This document shows positions 36,733 to 44,558 of a stretch of 64,000 nucleotides of DNA, piece by piece; position 1 is the stretch's first letter; every line of letters begins with the position of its first letter. The notes beneath the pieces were generated by a model, which was not told where the DNA came from, ran no database searches, and was given only the letters and a program-made list of their open reading frames with translations. Made by a program: the position numbers and the translations under genes. The stretch lies in contig NZ_JAIKLE010000002.1 of the NCBI RefSeq assembly GCF_022267315.1, positions 62,001 through 126,000 on the forward strand. Direction: 5' to 3'. Source of the stretch: Maribellus maritimus. Its GTDB lineage: Bacteria; Bacteroidota; Bacteroidia; Bacteroidales; Prolixibacteraceae.

Positions 36733-38343
36733 ATGCAACGTAACTTATTTTTAGGAGTTGAAGCCATAGGTCAGGCTGCTATCGACGCGGGAATTTCGGG
36801 TATATATGCTTACCCGGGCACCCCTTCAACTGAAATAACCGAATATATTCAGAACAATAAAGTTGCTGTTGAAAGAGATATTCACCGAGAATGGTCGGCA
36901 AATGAGAAAACGGCTTTGGAAGAAGCTTTGGGAATGTCGTATGCCGGGAAGCGTTCAATGGCATGTATGAAACATGTAGGCTTGAATGTGGCCGCCGATG
37001 TTTTTATGAATGCAGCGATAACAGGAATTCACGGAGGTTTGGTGATTACGGTGGCCGACGATCCGTCGCAACATTCTTCACAAAATGAGCAGGACTCCCG
37101 CTTTTACGGGAAGTTTGCAATGATTCCCGTTTTTGAGCCTTCAAATCAACAGGAAGCATACGATATGACCAGAGAAGCTTTTGAATTTTCAGAAAAAACA
37201 AAATTGCCGGTAATGATACGCATAACAACCCGACTGGCGCATTCACGCGCCGGTGTTGTTCAAAAGGAAATTTTGCCTGAGAATGAATTAAAGCTTCCTG
37301 AGAATTTAATGCAATTTATGCTTTTGCCTGCTTACGGAAGGAAATATTACCAGAATCTGTTGGATAAACAAGGTTGGCTGACGGAGCTTTCTGAGAAGTC
37401 AGAATTTAATACGTTTACAGAGGGCAAAGATAAAGGCCTTGGAATCGTTACATGCGGAATTGCACACAATTATCTGATGGAAAATTACCCTGAAGGAAAG
37501 TGTCCATATCCCGTAGTAAAAATTAGTCAGTACCCGGTGCCGGAAAAATGGTTAAAAAAACTGGAAAACGAATGTGATGAATTATTGGTAATTGAAGAAG
37601 GATATCCTCTGGTCGAGGAACTTTTAAAAGATTATTTTGAAAAAGGAACAAAGGTTTGCGGCCGTTTGAGCGGAGTGCTCCCAAGAAGAGGAGAGCTAAA
37701 TCCTGATCATGTGGCGAAAGCGTTAGGGAAAGAAAAAGCTGAGACTTTCAAAGTGCCTGATAATCTTGCAAATCGTCCGCCATCGCTTTGTGCCGGATGT
37801 GGGCATCAGGATACATATTTTGCTTTGAATGAGGTTATTGAAGAAATTGGAGACGGCCGTGTTTTTTCTGATATTGGTTGTTATACGCTCGGAGCTTTGC
37901 CACCTTATAATACGATTAATACATGTGTTGACATGGGGGCTTCAATAACCATGGCAAAAGGAGCGTCGGATGCCGGTTTAAAACCTGTTTTTGCAGTTAT
38001 CGGCGATTCTACGTTTACACATTCAGGGATTACCGGTTTACTCGACTGTGTGGTTGAAAATACCAATGTAAATATTATCATTGTCGATAACGAAGCTGTT
38101 GCTATGACTGGCGGACAGGATTCTTCTGCAAAAGGTAAAATTGAAAAAATATGTGAAGGAATTGGAGTTCAGCCGGAACATATCCGTTTATTTATTCCTC
38201 TGAAAAAGAATCACGATGAAATTGTTGAGATAATAAAAGAAGAAATGGAGTATGACGGAGTTTCTGTGATTATCGGACGAAGAGAATGTATTCAAAAAAT
38301 TGCAAGGACAAAAAAAATAAACAAAGCCAAAAAACAAGCATAA
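36733..38343 (+). CDS. iorA: Indolepyruvate:ferredoxin oxidoreductase alpha subunit, no ferredoxin domain
   Basis: This 536-residue subunit carries the pyrimidine-binding domain (about 1-190), a central transketolase-like domain, and the thiamine-diphosphate-binding domain (about 350-520) with CAGCGHQDTYFAL and GDSTFTHSG ... NIIIVDNEAVAMTGGQD. It oxidatively decarboxylates aryl pyruvates to acyl-CoA. The usual IorA tail with two 4Fe-4S clusters (about 90 residues) is missing: the protein ends in a basic KKINKAKKQA tail just after IGRRECIQK. The ATG at 36733 is well placed and iorB starts two bases after the stop. Electrons must therefore leave through another carrier. Use in amino acid fermentation, or in reverse for synthesis, is inferred. 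Confidence 0.93.
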   Translation: MQRNLFLGVEAIGQAAIDAGISGIYAYPGTPSTEITEYIQNNKVAVERDIHREWSANEKTALEEALGMSYAGKRSMACMKHVGLNVAADVFMNAAITGIHGGLVITVADDPSQHSSQNEQDSRFYGKFAMIPVFEPSNQQEAYDMTREAFEFSEKTKLPVMIRITTRLAHSRAGVVQKEILPENELKLPENLMQFMLLPAYGRKYYQNLLDKQGWLTELSEKSEFNTFTEGKDKGLGIVTCGIAHNYLMENYPEGKCPYPVVKISQYPVPEKWLKKLENECDELLVIEEGYPLVEELLKDYFEKGTKVCGRLSGVLPRRGELNPDHVAKALGKEKAETFKVPDNLANRPPSLCAGCGHQDTYFALNEVIEEIGDGRVFSDIGCYTLGALPPYNTINTCVDMGASITMAKGASDAGLKPVFAVIGDSTFTHSGITGLLDCVVENTNVNIIIVDNEAVAMTGGQDSSAKGKIEKICEGIGVQPEHIRLFIPLKKNHDEIVEIIKEEMEYDGVSVIIGRRECIQKIARTKKINKAKKQA

Positions 38344-38344
38344 A

Positions 38345-38920
38345 ATGAAAACCGATATAATTTTGGCCGGAGTTGGCGGCCAGGGAATATTATCTATTGC
38401 TGCTACGTTAGGTGCAGCGGCATTAAACGAAAACTATTATTTAAAACAGGCCGAAACCCACGGAATGAGTCAACGGGGCGGGGCAGTGGTTTCTCACCTG
38501 CGTATTTCGGATAAGCCCATATATTCCGATTTAATTCCAATGGGAGAGGCGGATATTATTTTGTCAGTTGAACCACTGGAATCGCTTCGTTATTTGCCTT
38601 ATCTTTCCCAAGGGGGAAGTTTGGTAACCAACACAACTGAATTTAAGAATATTCCAAATTATCCTGAGTTGGATAAAACATTTGAAGAGTTAAGAAAGAA
38701 ATTTAAGATTGTACAAATAGATGCCGACAAAATAGCGCGTGACATTGGTAATCCCAAAGCTTCGAATATGGTGATGTTGGGTGCTGCTTCTCCTTTTATA
38801 AATATTCACGATGAAATTATTGTTGAAGGAATTCAAACAATTTTTAAACAAAAAGGTGAAAATATTGTTTGTTTAAATACGAAAGCATTTGAAGCTGGAA
38901 AGAAATTTACAGGTCAGTAA
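38345..38920 (+). CDS. iorB: Indolepyruvate:ferredoxin oxidoreductase beta subunit
   Basis: This 191-residue gamma-type subunit has the glycine-rich motif GVGGQGILSIAATLG at its start, the ETHGMSQRGGAVVSHLRI segment, and the closing GLKP-like region of pyruvate/ketoisovalerate oxidoreductase gamma domains. It pairs with the IorA subunit encoded two bases upstream and binds CoA and substrate at the interface. The operon ends in a strong terminator at 38972-39005. Confidence 0.94.
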   Translation: MKTDIILAGVGGQGILSIAATLGAAALNENYYLKQAETHGMSQRGGAVVSHLRISDKPIYSDLIPMGEADIILSVEPLESLRYLPYLSQGGSLVTNTTEFKNIPNYPELDKTFEELRKKFKIVQIDADKIARDIGNPKASNMVMLGAASPFINIHDEIIVEGIQTIFKQKGENIVCLNTKAFEAGKKFTGQ

Positions 38921-38971
38921 AAGGAAAATGTTTTGGGCTTCATGCTCAAAATAGTGTGTTTGGGGGTTAAT

Positions 38972-39005
38972 TAGCCGTGCATTAAGGTGCACGGCTATCT
39001 TTTTG
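38972..39005 (+). terminator. Rho-independent terminator of iorAB
   Basis: TAGCCGTGCA (38972-38981) and TGCACGGCTA (38988-38997) form a perfect 10-bp stem with a TTAAGG loop, followed by TCTTTTTG. It ends the iorAB transcript just before the convergent phosphoesterase gene. Confidence 0.88.
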
Positions 39006-39013
39006 TGTCGGTA

Positions 39014-39916
39014 TTATTCGTTTACTTCCCAGCCAAAATCAACATAATGCCAATTGAAATCTTCGCCTGAAATGTTTATTTTAACGAATCCTTCCTCCAT
39101 TCCATACCGTTGTCCTCTCCACCAATTTGATGAAACAGCGCCACCAGTCAGGTAATGAATTCCATTGTAGTTAATATCTTCGAGAAAATGCAGATGTCCC
39201 TGCAGAACCAATTTAACATTATATTGCTCAAGGATTTTGATAATTTCAAGTGCATTTGTTACAACCGAGCCTTTTTCAAATGCTTCAGTAGGACCGGCCA
39301 TAATTTGTTTGCCAACGCTTAACAAAGGAATATGTGTACTAACAATAACCGGCGTTTCTTTTCCTGTTTGAGCCAAATCCTGTTTTAACCATTCTACCTG
39401 AACCGAATCAATATGTCCGTAATAATGCCTGTCTTCTGTAAAGCCAATTCCATCGAGAACAATAAAATGCCAGTTTTTATGGTCGAAGGAATAATATCTC
39501 TTTCCAATACGGTCTTCGTACATTTTTTTACCGTATTTTTCGTGAGAAGGATCTACTCCGCTTCTTTCATAAAGGCCAAAAACTTCGTGGTTTCCCATTG
39601 TATTGTATACCGGAGCTTCTATTTTTTCTGCGGTTTTTTCATACAAATTATACAATGTATCGCTTCTGCCATAAGTTTGCCCCAATGCATCCATAATATT
39701 ATCGCCGCCGGTTAAAACAAAATCAGGTGCAATTTTATTGATGGAATCAATGGCCTGCAAAAATCCTTCTGTTGCATTTCGCTCTTCAGTTATATGAATA
39801 TCGGTTGCAAATACAAAAGTGAAATCGTTGCTTTTTTCTTCTGTTGAATTTGGTTTTGGTTGCTGACAAGCAATTACAGTAATCAGTAAGATTGAAATAA
39901 GAGTTAAATTTTTCAT
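39014..39916 (-). CDS. Calcineurin-like metallophosphoesterase lipoprotein
   Basis: This 300-residue lipoprotein (signal ending ITVIAC) contains all metal-binding blocks of calcineurin-like phosphoesterases: ATDIHI (Asp-x-His), GGDN, GNHE, STHIP and GHLHFLE. The enzyme would hydrolyse phosphomonoesters or phosphodiesters in the periplasm, but the substrate cannot be read from the sequence. It is a monocistronic gene convergent with iorAB, and its stop lies nine bases from the iorAB terminator. Confidence 0.92.
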   Translation of the reverse strand: MKNLTLISILLITVIACQQPKPNSTEEKSNDFTFVFATDIHITEERNATEGFLQAIDSINKIAPDFVLTGGDNIMDALGQTYGRSDTLYNLYEKTAEKIEAPVYNTMGNHEVFGLYERSGVDPSHEKYGKKMYEDRIGKRYYSFDHKNWHFIVLDGIGFTEDRHYYGHIDSVQVEWLKQDLAQTGKETPVIVSTHIPLLSVGKQIMAGPTEAFEKGSVVTNALEIIKILEQYNVKLVLQGHLHFLEDINYNGIHYLTGGAVSSNWWRGQRYGMEEGFVKINISGEDFNWHYVDFGWEVNE

Positions 39917-40071
39917 GTTTTTTATTTTGAGTGAAAATAGATTGAATACAATAAATTATGATTTAGAAAGAATTAAGATACGATTAAAAATTCTGTTATA
40001 ATAATGTAATTTTTGTCAGGAAAAAGAAATTTCAAAATAATTTCTTTTGTATTTTTATCTAAAAATTTGAT

Positions 40072-40338
40072 ATGAGAATAACCGTAGATCAATTGGAGCA
40101 GGAGGAACTGGAGGAGATAGATGTTTTTTCGTGGCCGGTTTGGGAACACGAAGAAGAAAAATTTGAATGGTACTACGATAAAACAGAAACATGTTATATT
40201 GTATCAGGTGAGGCAACAATTATTTCCGAGTTTGAGAATATTACAATAAAATCGGGCGATTTTGTTGTATTTCCGGCAGGACTGGAGTGTATTTGGGATA
40301 TCCATTCAGCTGTAAGTAAACATTATACGTTCGAGTAA
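40072..40338 (+). CDS. Small cupin-domain protein
   Basis: This 88-residue protein is a single cupin of the DUF861/Cupin_3 kind, with FSWPVWEHEEEKFEWYYDKTETCYIVSGEA forming the first strands and KSGDFVVFPAGLECIWDI the second motif. Metal-binding histidines are largely absent (Glu, Tyr and Cys take their place), so it may be a binding protein rather than an oxygenase. It stands alone between a divergent phosphoesterase gene and a bidirectional terminator. Confidence 0.87.
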   Translation: MRITVDQLEQEELEEIDVFSWPVWEHEEEKFEWYYDKTETCYIVSGEATIISEFENITIKSGDFVVFPAGLECIWDIHSAVSKHYTFE

Positions 40339-40359
40339 TTACATGATTCTTTGGTGGTC

Positions 40360-40405
40360 AAAAAAAAATCCGGATTTGTAGTTTTATAAATCCGGAATTT
40401 TTTTT
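40360..40405. terminator. Bidirectional terminator between cupin and Rieske genes
   Basis: TCCGGATTT (40369-40377) pairs with AAATCCGGA (40388-40396), flanked by an A-run on the left and a T-run on the right. This gives a terminator on both strands, placed between the 3' ends of convergent genes. Confidence 0.85.
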
Positions 40406-40466
40406 CAAGCCATTCTGTTGATACCACATTTTCAAAAGAAAATATGGTTGTCTAAAGCATGAAAAG

Positions 40467-40892
40467 TTATTTTATTGTCAGTGTATCGCCGTCAACAGTA
40501 ACGGAATATGATTTCAGATTCGTTGCCGCAGGCCCTTGGGTTACTGCTCCTGTAGTGCTAAATGCTGAGCCATGGCACGGACAAACAACTGCGGTATCAG
40601 TGGAATTATATTCAACAGTGCATCCCTGATGTGTACAAACTTTTGATAAAGCAACATATTGTGTATTGCTGACCCTGATAACAATTATGTCGCCTTTGTA
40701 AGCAAATCCACCAACGTTTTGCAGGTCAGCATAAGTACTACTGGTTAAGTCAATAGTAGTTCCTTTGTCTTTGTCATCCATGTCGTCGATAACATCGTCA
40801 TTTCCATCGCTACAAGCGTTAAATAAGGCTGGCGCTGCCAGCAAAACACTGCCGCCAACTGCAAACTTCTTAATAAATTCTTTTCTTTCCAT
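40467..40892 (-). CDS. Rieske 2Fe-2S lipoprotein
   Basis: This 141-residue protein carries a Rieske domain with cluster ligands Cys86 and His88 (CTHQGC) and Cys104 and His107 (CPCHGS), plus Cys91 and Cys106 for the stabilising disulfide. The N-terminus ([13 protein letters not shown] ... LFNAC) looks like a Tat-type signal with an Arg-Lys pair in place of Arg-Arg, ending in a lipobox (Cys27) followed by an acidic stretch. The cluster would be inserted in the cytoplasm and the protein displayed in the envelope. It starts one base after the DUF5777 gene and is the last gene of the redox locus, probably an electron carrier for it. Confidence 0.93.
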   Translation of the reverse strand: MERKEFIKKFAVGGSVLLAAPALFNACSDGNDDVIDDMDDKDKGTTIDLTSSTYADLQNVGGFAYKGDIIVIRVSNTQYVALSKVCTHQGCTVEYNSTDTAVVCPCHGSAFSTTGAVTQGPAATNLKSYSVTVDGDTLTIK

Positions 40893-40893
40893 A

Positions 40894-41724
40894 TTAGTAG
40901 TATTTAATTCTAAATTGTCGAATCAGGTTAAATCCAAAATAAACATGTCCGTCTCCCCAGTCTCCGTTTGTGTGTGTATATAAATACTGACCAAACATTT
41001 GCTGTGAATTGGAAACAATCAATTGAAACAAATGTCCACCAGTATCCAAATCTACTCCTAACGATAAAGGTTTGGTATTTGAATAATCGTCGTTAAAACT
41101 ATGCAGGTATTCAAGGTTAACCGACACCTTTTTTGAAACTTTAACTGAACCTCCGAGGCCGAGAGTAAAAAGAGAATAACTTGTATTTTCAGAATTGAGG
41201 TACCCTGTGTTCAGATATCCGGGAGAAATTTGTAGTCCGAAATTTTGTATTGTTTTTGCTAAATGCAACTGAACAGCACCTGAAAATTTGTCTGAAAAAT
41301 CATCATTAGAATCAGGAAAATAGTTTTTTAGGGTTGGAATTGCTCCCTCAGCGGTGGCTGTAATTGTGAAAGGAAAATCGCTGCTTTGCTGCACAAATCT
41401 GAATTTTGCAAACCCATCGTATGTTTTTAAATAAGTGCTCCTTCCTATTCCAAGGTTAAAGTTTTCTCCAAAACCATATTCAAAACCCAGTCTCATTGTA
41501 GCGAGGTCGAGCCCAAAGAGCTCATAGAGACCTCCACTTATGTCGCCAAAACGGTGTTGGATAGAAAGATTTAGTTTTCCTTTTTCAACTAAATTTGCCG
41601 ACTGGGCATTGACAAACCTGGTGCCCTTAAAAATATTATCTTGCGATTCCTCTTCTTCCTGGGCATAACTTACTCCGATTCCCAGAATGCACAACAAAAT
41701 TGTGGTTGTTAACAAATGTTTCAT
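40894..41724 (-). CDS. DUF5777-family beta-barrel protein
   Basis: This 276-residue protein has a signal peptide (ending GVSYAQ) and an outer-membrane-type barrel beginning [31 protein letters not shown], the DUF5777 signature as I recall it. It lies eight bases after the cupredoxin gene and one base before the Rieske gene. DUF5777 barrels are often found next to cupredoxin or c-type redox proteins in Bacteroidota, though their function is not established; a channel or anchor for the redox proteins is inferred. Confidence 0.85.
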   Translation of the reverse strand: MKHLLTTTILLCILGIGVSYAQEEEESQDNIFKGTRFVNAQSANLVEKGKLNLSIQHRFGDISGGLYELFGLDLATMRLGFEYGFGENFNLGIGRSTYLKTYDGFAKFRFVQQSSDFPFTITATAEGAIPTLKNYFPDSNDDFSDKFSGAVQLHLAKTIQNFGLQISPGYLNTGYLNSENTSYSLFTLGLGGSVKVSKKVSVNLEYLHSFNDDYSNTKPLSLGVDLDTGGHLFQLIVSNSQQMFGQYLYTHTNGDWGDGHVYFGFNLIRQFRIKYY

Positions 41725-41732
41725 ATAAAAAA

Positions 41733-43337
41733 TTATTGTTTTACTAGTTTAAACACTTTTTTGTCTGAATTTGTTTTGACCTCAATAAAATAAATTCCTC
41801 TCGTTAACTTCTGAATATTCAGGTTTATATCATTGAGATTATGTGTAATTGTTTTTTGCTGAATTTTTCCGCTCAGATCGTAAAGCGCAATCTCTGTAGG
41901 CGAACTTTTGCTTTTATCAAATTCGAGTATTACAAAATCACGAGCGGGATTGGGATACATTTTTGAACCTGTAAAACTTAAGCTATTGGTTGATGTTGGC
42001 AGGAAAATATCGGTGAAATTGGTGTTGTGGGTAAACACTAGAGTTGTGTCGCCCATAACATCATTTAATTCTAACCTCCATGCATGATCGGTTGGTGGAA
42101 CATCGTATTCGCCATTTTCATTAAAGTCTGCATAAAAATCAACGTTGTACGACATGCTGTCTTTGATTCCCAAAATTTCAATCTCAAAATCTTCTTCCAC
42201 TACTACATTGGCTGAGGCAATTTCTTCACCTGAATCTTTCTCTGTCACTCCAAGCCACAAATCTTGTCCAACGTGCGGAGTCATGCCCATAAACTTTACG
42301 GTTAATTTATTCATCCACATAATGTCAGTAAAATTGGTATTGTGGGTGAACGTCACAGTTGTATCTCCTTCGACATCATTTAGTTCTATCCTCCAGGCAT
42401 GATCAGTAGGCGGCGCATCATACATGTTGTTTTTATTAAAATCTGCGAAAAAATCAATATTGTAAGACATGCCATTCTCTATTCCGTATACATAAATCAT
42501 AAAATCGGATGTGTCAATAAGTGTCGTTACTCTGTCGAGTTCCATCTCCGCACCGGCTGCTTTCACAGCCATCGAAAGCATTTGGCCAACATGTGGTGTC
42601 ATATTCATAAATTGTACGATTAGCTTATTCATCCACATGATGTCGGTAAAGTTGGTATTGTGGGTGAACATTAGTGCTGTATCGCTCATTACACTATCCA
42701 GTTCCATTTGCCAGGCGTGGTCAGCCGGCGGTGCGTCGTACATTCCGTTCCCGTTATGATCTGCATAGAAGTTCACATAATAAGAGTGATACATTTCCAA
42801 TCCTGAAACGTTCAAATCAAAACTAACAGAGACTGTATCCATGGTTCTGGCCACTTCTTTTCCGGTTTCTTTGTCAATCACAGCAAGCCAAAGGTTTTGC
42901 CCAACGTGTGGGGTCATGGCCGAAAAATTCATGGTAAGCATATAATTCGTCGAATCACTCATCATTCCGTCATTTACCATAATTTTACCAATCATTCCCA
43001 GGCCGACATGCGGGTTGCATTGATAATCATAGGTTCCGGCTGTAGAAAAAACATGGCTGTATGTCCAGCCGTTTCCGGGACTATTTCCAAACGATTCGGG
43101 ATTTGATGGATAAGTCTCTTGCGTTCCGTTTACATTGTGATACCCCTCGATATTTGTCCATTCAACTGTGTCTCCAACCTCAATGGTTAATTCGTCGGGT
43201 GTAAATTTGTTATTCGAAACTTCAATTGCATGCTTTTGTTGTCCAATCGACTGCTGAAATAAAAACAACAGCGCTACAAGTATAAACGATTCTTTCATCG
43301 TTGTAAAAAGTTTTATTAAAGTAAAAATTGTTTTCAT
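41733..43337 (-). CDS. Cupredoxin with three repeats and a T9SS sorting domain
   Basis: This 534-residue protein has a signal peptide (the ATG at 43298 gives a tidier one), then a plastocyanin-like domain with copper ligands His67, Cys107, His110 and Met115 (YHNVNG ... CNPHVGLGM). Next come three tandem repeats of about 104 residues starting MTPHVGQ, each with a DxNxNGxYD loop resembling a dockerin calcium loop, a DHAW segment and FTHNTNFTDI. The C-terminus is a type A T9SS sorting domain (MYPNPARDF ... GIYFIEVKT). It should be exported and attached to the cell surface, carrying copper for electron transfer. It leads DUF5777 and Rieske genes in one operon. Confidence 0.88.
   Translation of the reverse strand: MKTIFTLIKLFTTMKESFILVALLFLFQQSIGQQKHAIEVSNNKFTPDELTIEVGDTVEWTNIEGYHNVNGTQETYPSNPESFGNSPGNGWTYSHVFSTAGTYDYQCNPHVGLGMIGKIMVNDGMMSDSTNYMLTMNFSAMTPHVGQNLWLAVIDKETGKEVARTMDTVSVSFDLNVSGLEMYHSYYVNFYADHNGNGMYDAPPADHAWQMELDSVMSDTALMFTHNTNFTDIMWMNKLIVQFMNMTPHVGQMLSMAVKAAGAEMELDRVTTLIDTSDFMIYVYGIENGMSYNIDFFADFNKNNMYDAPPTDHAWRIELNDVEGDTTVTFTHNTNFTDIMWMNKLTVKFMGMTPHVGQDLWLGVTEKDSGEEIASANVVVEEDFEIEILGIKDSMSYNVDFYADFNENGEYDVPPTDHAWRLELNDVMGDTTLVFTHNTNFTDIFLPTSTNSLSFTGSKMYPNPARDFVILEFDKSKSSPTEIALYDLSGKIQQKTITHNLNDINLNIQKLTRGIYFIEVKTNSDKKVFKLVKQ
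42000..42935 (-). repeat. Three tandem about 310-bp repeats within the cupredoxin gene
   Basis: The three protein repeats are also clear in DNA, with related blocks (for example TTGGTATTGTGGGTGAAC and its variants near 42016, 42336 and 42651) recurring every roughly 312-315 bases. The repeats have diverged enough to be old. Confidence 0.75.
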
Positions 43338-43403
43338 GTGCGATAAGATTTAATGATTATAAAATAATTTAAGATGTATAATTCCTTTATGGAAGGAAAA
43401 TTT

Positions 43404-43610
43404 TTACTTCGGCTTTTTATTTGTTTTAATTCCGAAAGGAAAATAAAGCGGACATACGTGAAACAAGCTTGTAAAAACAAAAATTCCGGCCAGCACAAGC
43501 AATACAATTCCCAAAGTCCCTGTAATGGTGCTTGTGGTATAAAGAACAACAATTATTGCAGCAATTACCAGTCTGATAATTCTGTCTGCATTTCCCATAT
43601 TTTTTTTCAT
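43404..43610 (-). CDS. DUF2892-family small membrane protein
   Basis: From the ATG at 43610 this is a 68-residue protein with the DUF2892 (YgaP-like) pattern: KNMGNADRIIRLVIAAIIVVLY, a second hydrophobic helix and HVCPLYFPFG at the end. An upstream ATG at 43634 would add eight residues. DUF2892 proteins are inner-membrane proteins often linked to sulfur or redox genes and some carry a rhodanese. It is the first gene of the redox operon, 61 bases downstream of the GTGA-N6-TCAC site. Confidence 0.85.
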   Translation of the reverse strand: MKKNMGNADRIIRLVIAAIIVVLYTTSTITGTLGIVLLVLAGIFVFTSLFHVCPLYFPFGIKTNKKPK

Positions 43611-43640
43611 AACTATTATATTTTGAGTTATCAATTAAAC

Positions 43641-43648
43641 GAAATATA
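43641..43648 (-). promoter_or_regulatory. Possible promoter -7 box for the redox operon
   Basis: On the minus strand this reads TATATTTC, one mismatch from TAnnTTTG. It would start transcription near 43636, leaving a leader of about 26 bases and placing the GTGA-N6-TCAC site centre near -41. Confidence 0.4.
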
Positions 43649-43670
43649 CTAAATGAAGTACAGGAAAGCA

Positions 43671-43684
43671 GTGACCGGGGTCAC
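43671..43684. promoter_or_regulatory. Crp/Fnr-type binding site GTGA-N6-TCAC
   Basis: GTGACCGGGGTCAC is GTGA-CCGGGG-TCAC, the core of the Crp-type recognition sequence. It lies directly after the stop of the Crp/Fnr regulator gene and upstream of the DUF2892 start, with its centre about 41 bases before the inferred transcription start, the class II activator position. It is a good candidate target of the adjacent regulator. Confidence 0.65.
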
Positions 43685-43686
43685 CA

Positions 43687-44304
43687 TTAAATGATTTTTA
43701 TTCCATCCGCATTTTGTGAAATTTTGTTTTCGTTCTCCATTTTTTTCAAAATACGGGTTACAACTTCACGCGCAGTACCCAAATCGTTGGCTATTTTTCT
43801 GTGCGAAATATTGATCTGATTTTTATTGGTTAAACTGATTTTTGCCCGCAAATATTCCATCAGCCTTTTGTCCAGTTTTTCAAAAAGAACCTGGTTGATC
43901 ATATTTATTAGTTCGCTGTACCTGGTGTTGTATTGAAGAAAAAACAGGGTATTCATTTCGGGGTATTCTTTCATCCATTGAAAAACTTTTTCAACAGGTA
44001 GTAAAAGAATGGTTGACTCTTCTTCGGTTGAAGCATAAACCTTGCTGGGGTTGTTTTGCAAACAGGCATCAAAAGACATAATACAGCTTTCTCCCGGTTT
44101 GATGTAATACAGCAGTAATTCTTTTTCATCATATCGGGTGTAAACTTTTACCAATCCGTTCATTACAAAAGGAATAGCCTTGATATACTGGCCTTCGCGC
44201 ATTACTTCCAGCTCTGCAGGAATTTCTTTTTTTATCCCGTGATTTTTTATCTCAGAAACCAGTTTTGAAGTCAGTTGAGCAAAAATTTCATTTTCTGTTT
44301 TCAT
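43687..44304 (-). CDS. Crp/Fnr-family transcriptional regulator
   Basis: This 205-residue regulator has a cyclic-nucleotide-binding-like sensor domain (about 30-125; a KPGESCIMSFDACL turn) and a C-terminal winged helix (about 145-200; ISHRKIANDLGTAREVVTRILKKME). There is no N-terminal cysteine cluster of the FNR kind and no obvious haem ligand, so the signal is unknown. A GTGA-N6-TCAC site immediately downstream points to control of the redox operon that follows on the same strand. It is divergent from sucA. Confidence 0.92.
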   Translation of the reverse strand: MKTENEIFAQLTSKLVSEIKNHGIKKEIPAELEVMREGQYIKAIPFVMNGLVKVYTRYDEKELLLYYIKPGESCIMSFDACLQNNPSKVYASTEEESTILLLPVEKVFQWMKEYPEMNTLFFLQYNTRYSELINMINQVLFEKLDKRLMEYLRAKISLTNKNQINISHRKIANDLGTAREVVTRILKKMENENKISQNADGIKII

Positions 44305-44466
44305 AATCGTAATACATGTCGATTCGGTCTATGCAATTTACTTCAAACAAGAGTAATAATCAAATCATACAGGATTTTCGGTTTTCAATTCGTAATTTAG
44401 GATTCGCTTTGTTTACGGAAAGAATTTAAACGATTATATTTAAGCTTAAAATCGTTCATGAATGCG

Positions 44467-44474
44467 TAAATTTG
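44467..44474 (+). promoter_or_regulatory. Promoter -7 box for sucAB
   Basis: TAAATTTG fits TAnnTTTG and lies 84 bases before the sucA ATG. A partly palindromic block at about 44429-44456 (AACGAT ... TTTAAGCTTAAA ... ATCGTT) just upstream could be an operator. Confidence 0.45.
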
Positions 44475-44558
44475 TTGAGCAAAACAACGAATGTGGCTAA
44501 ACAATAAAAATTTTGTTTTGTTTTTTTGAGTATCGATAATTAGTTAATGAAAATATAG

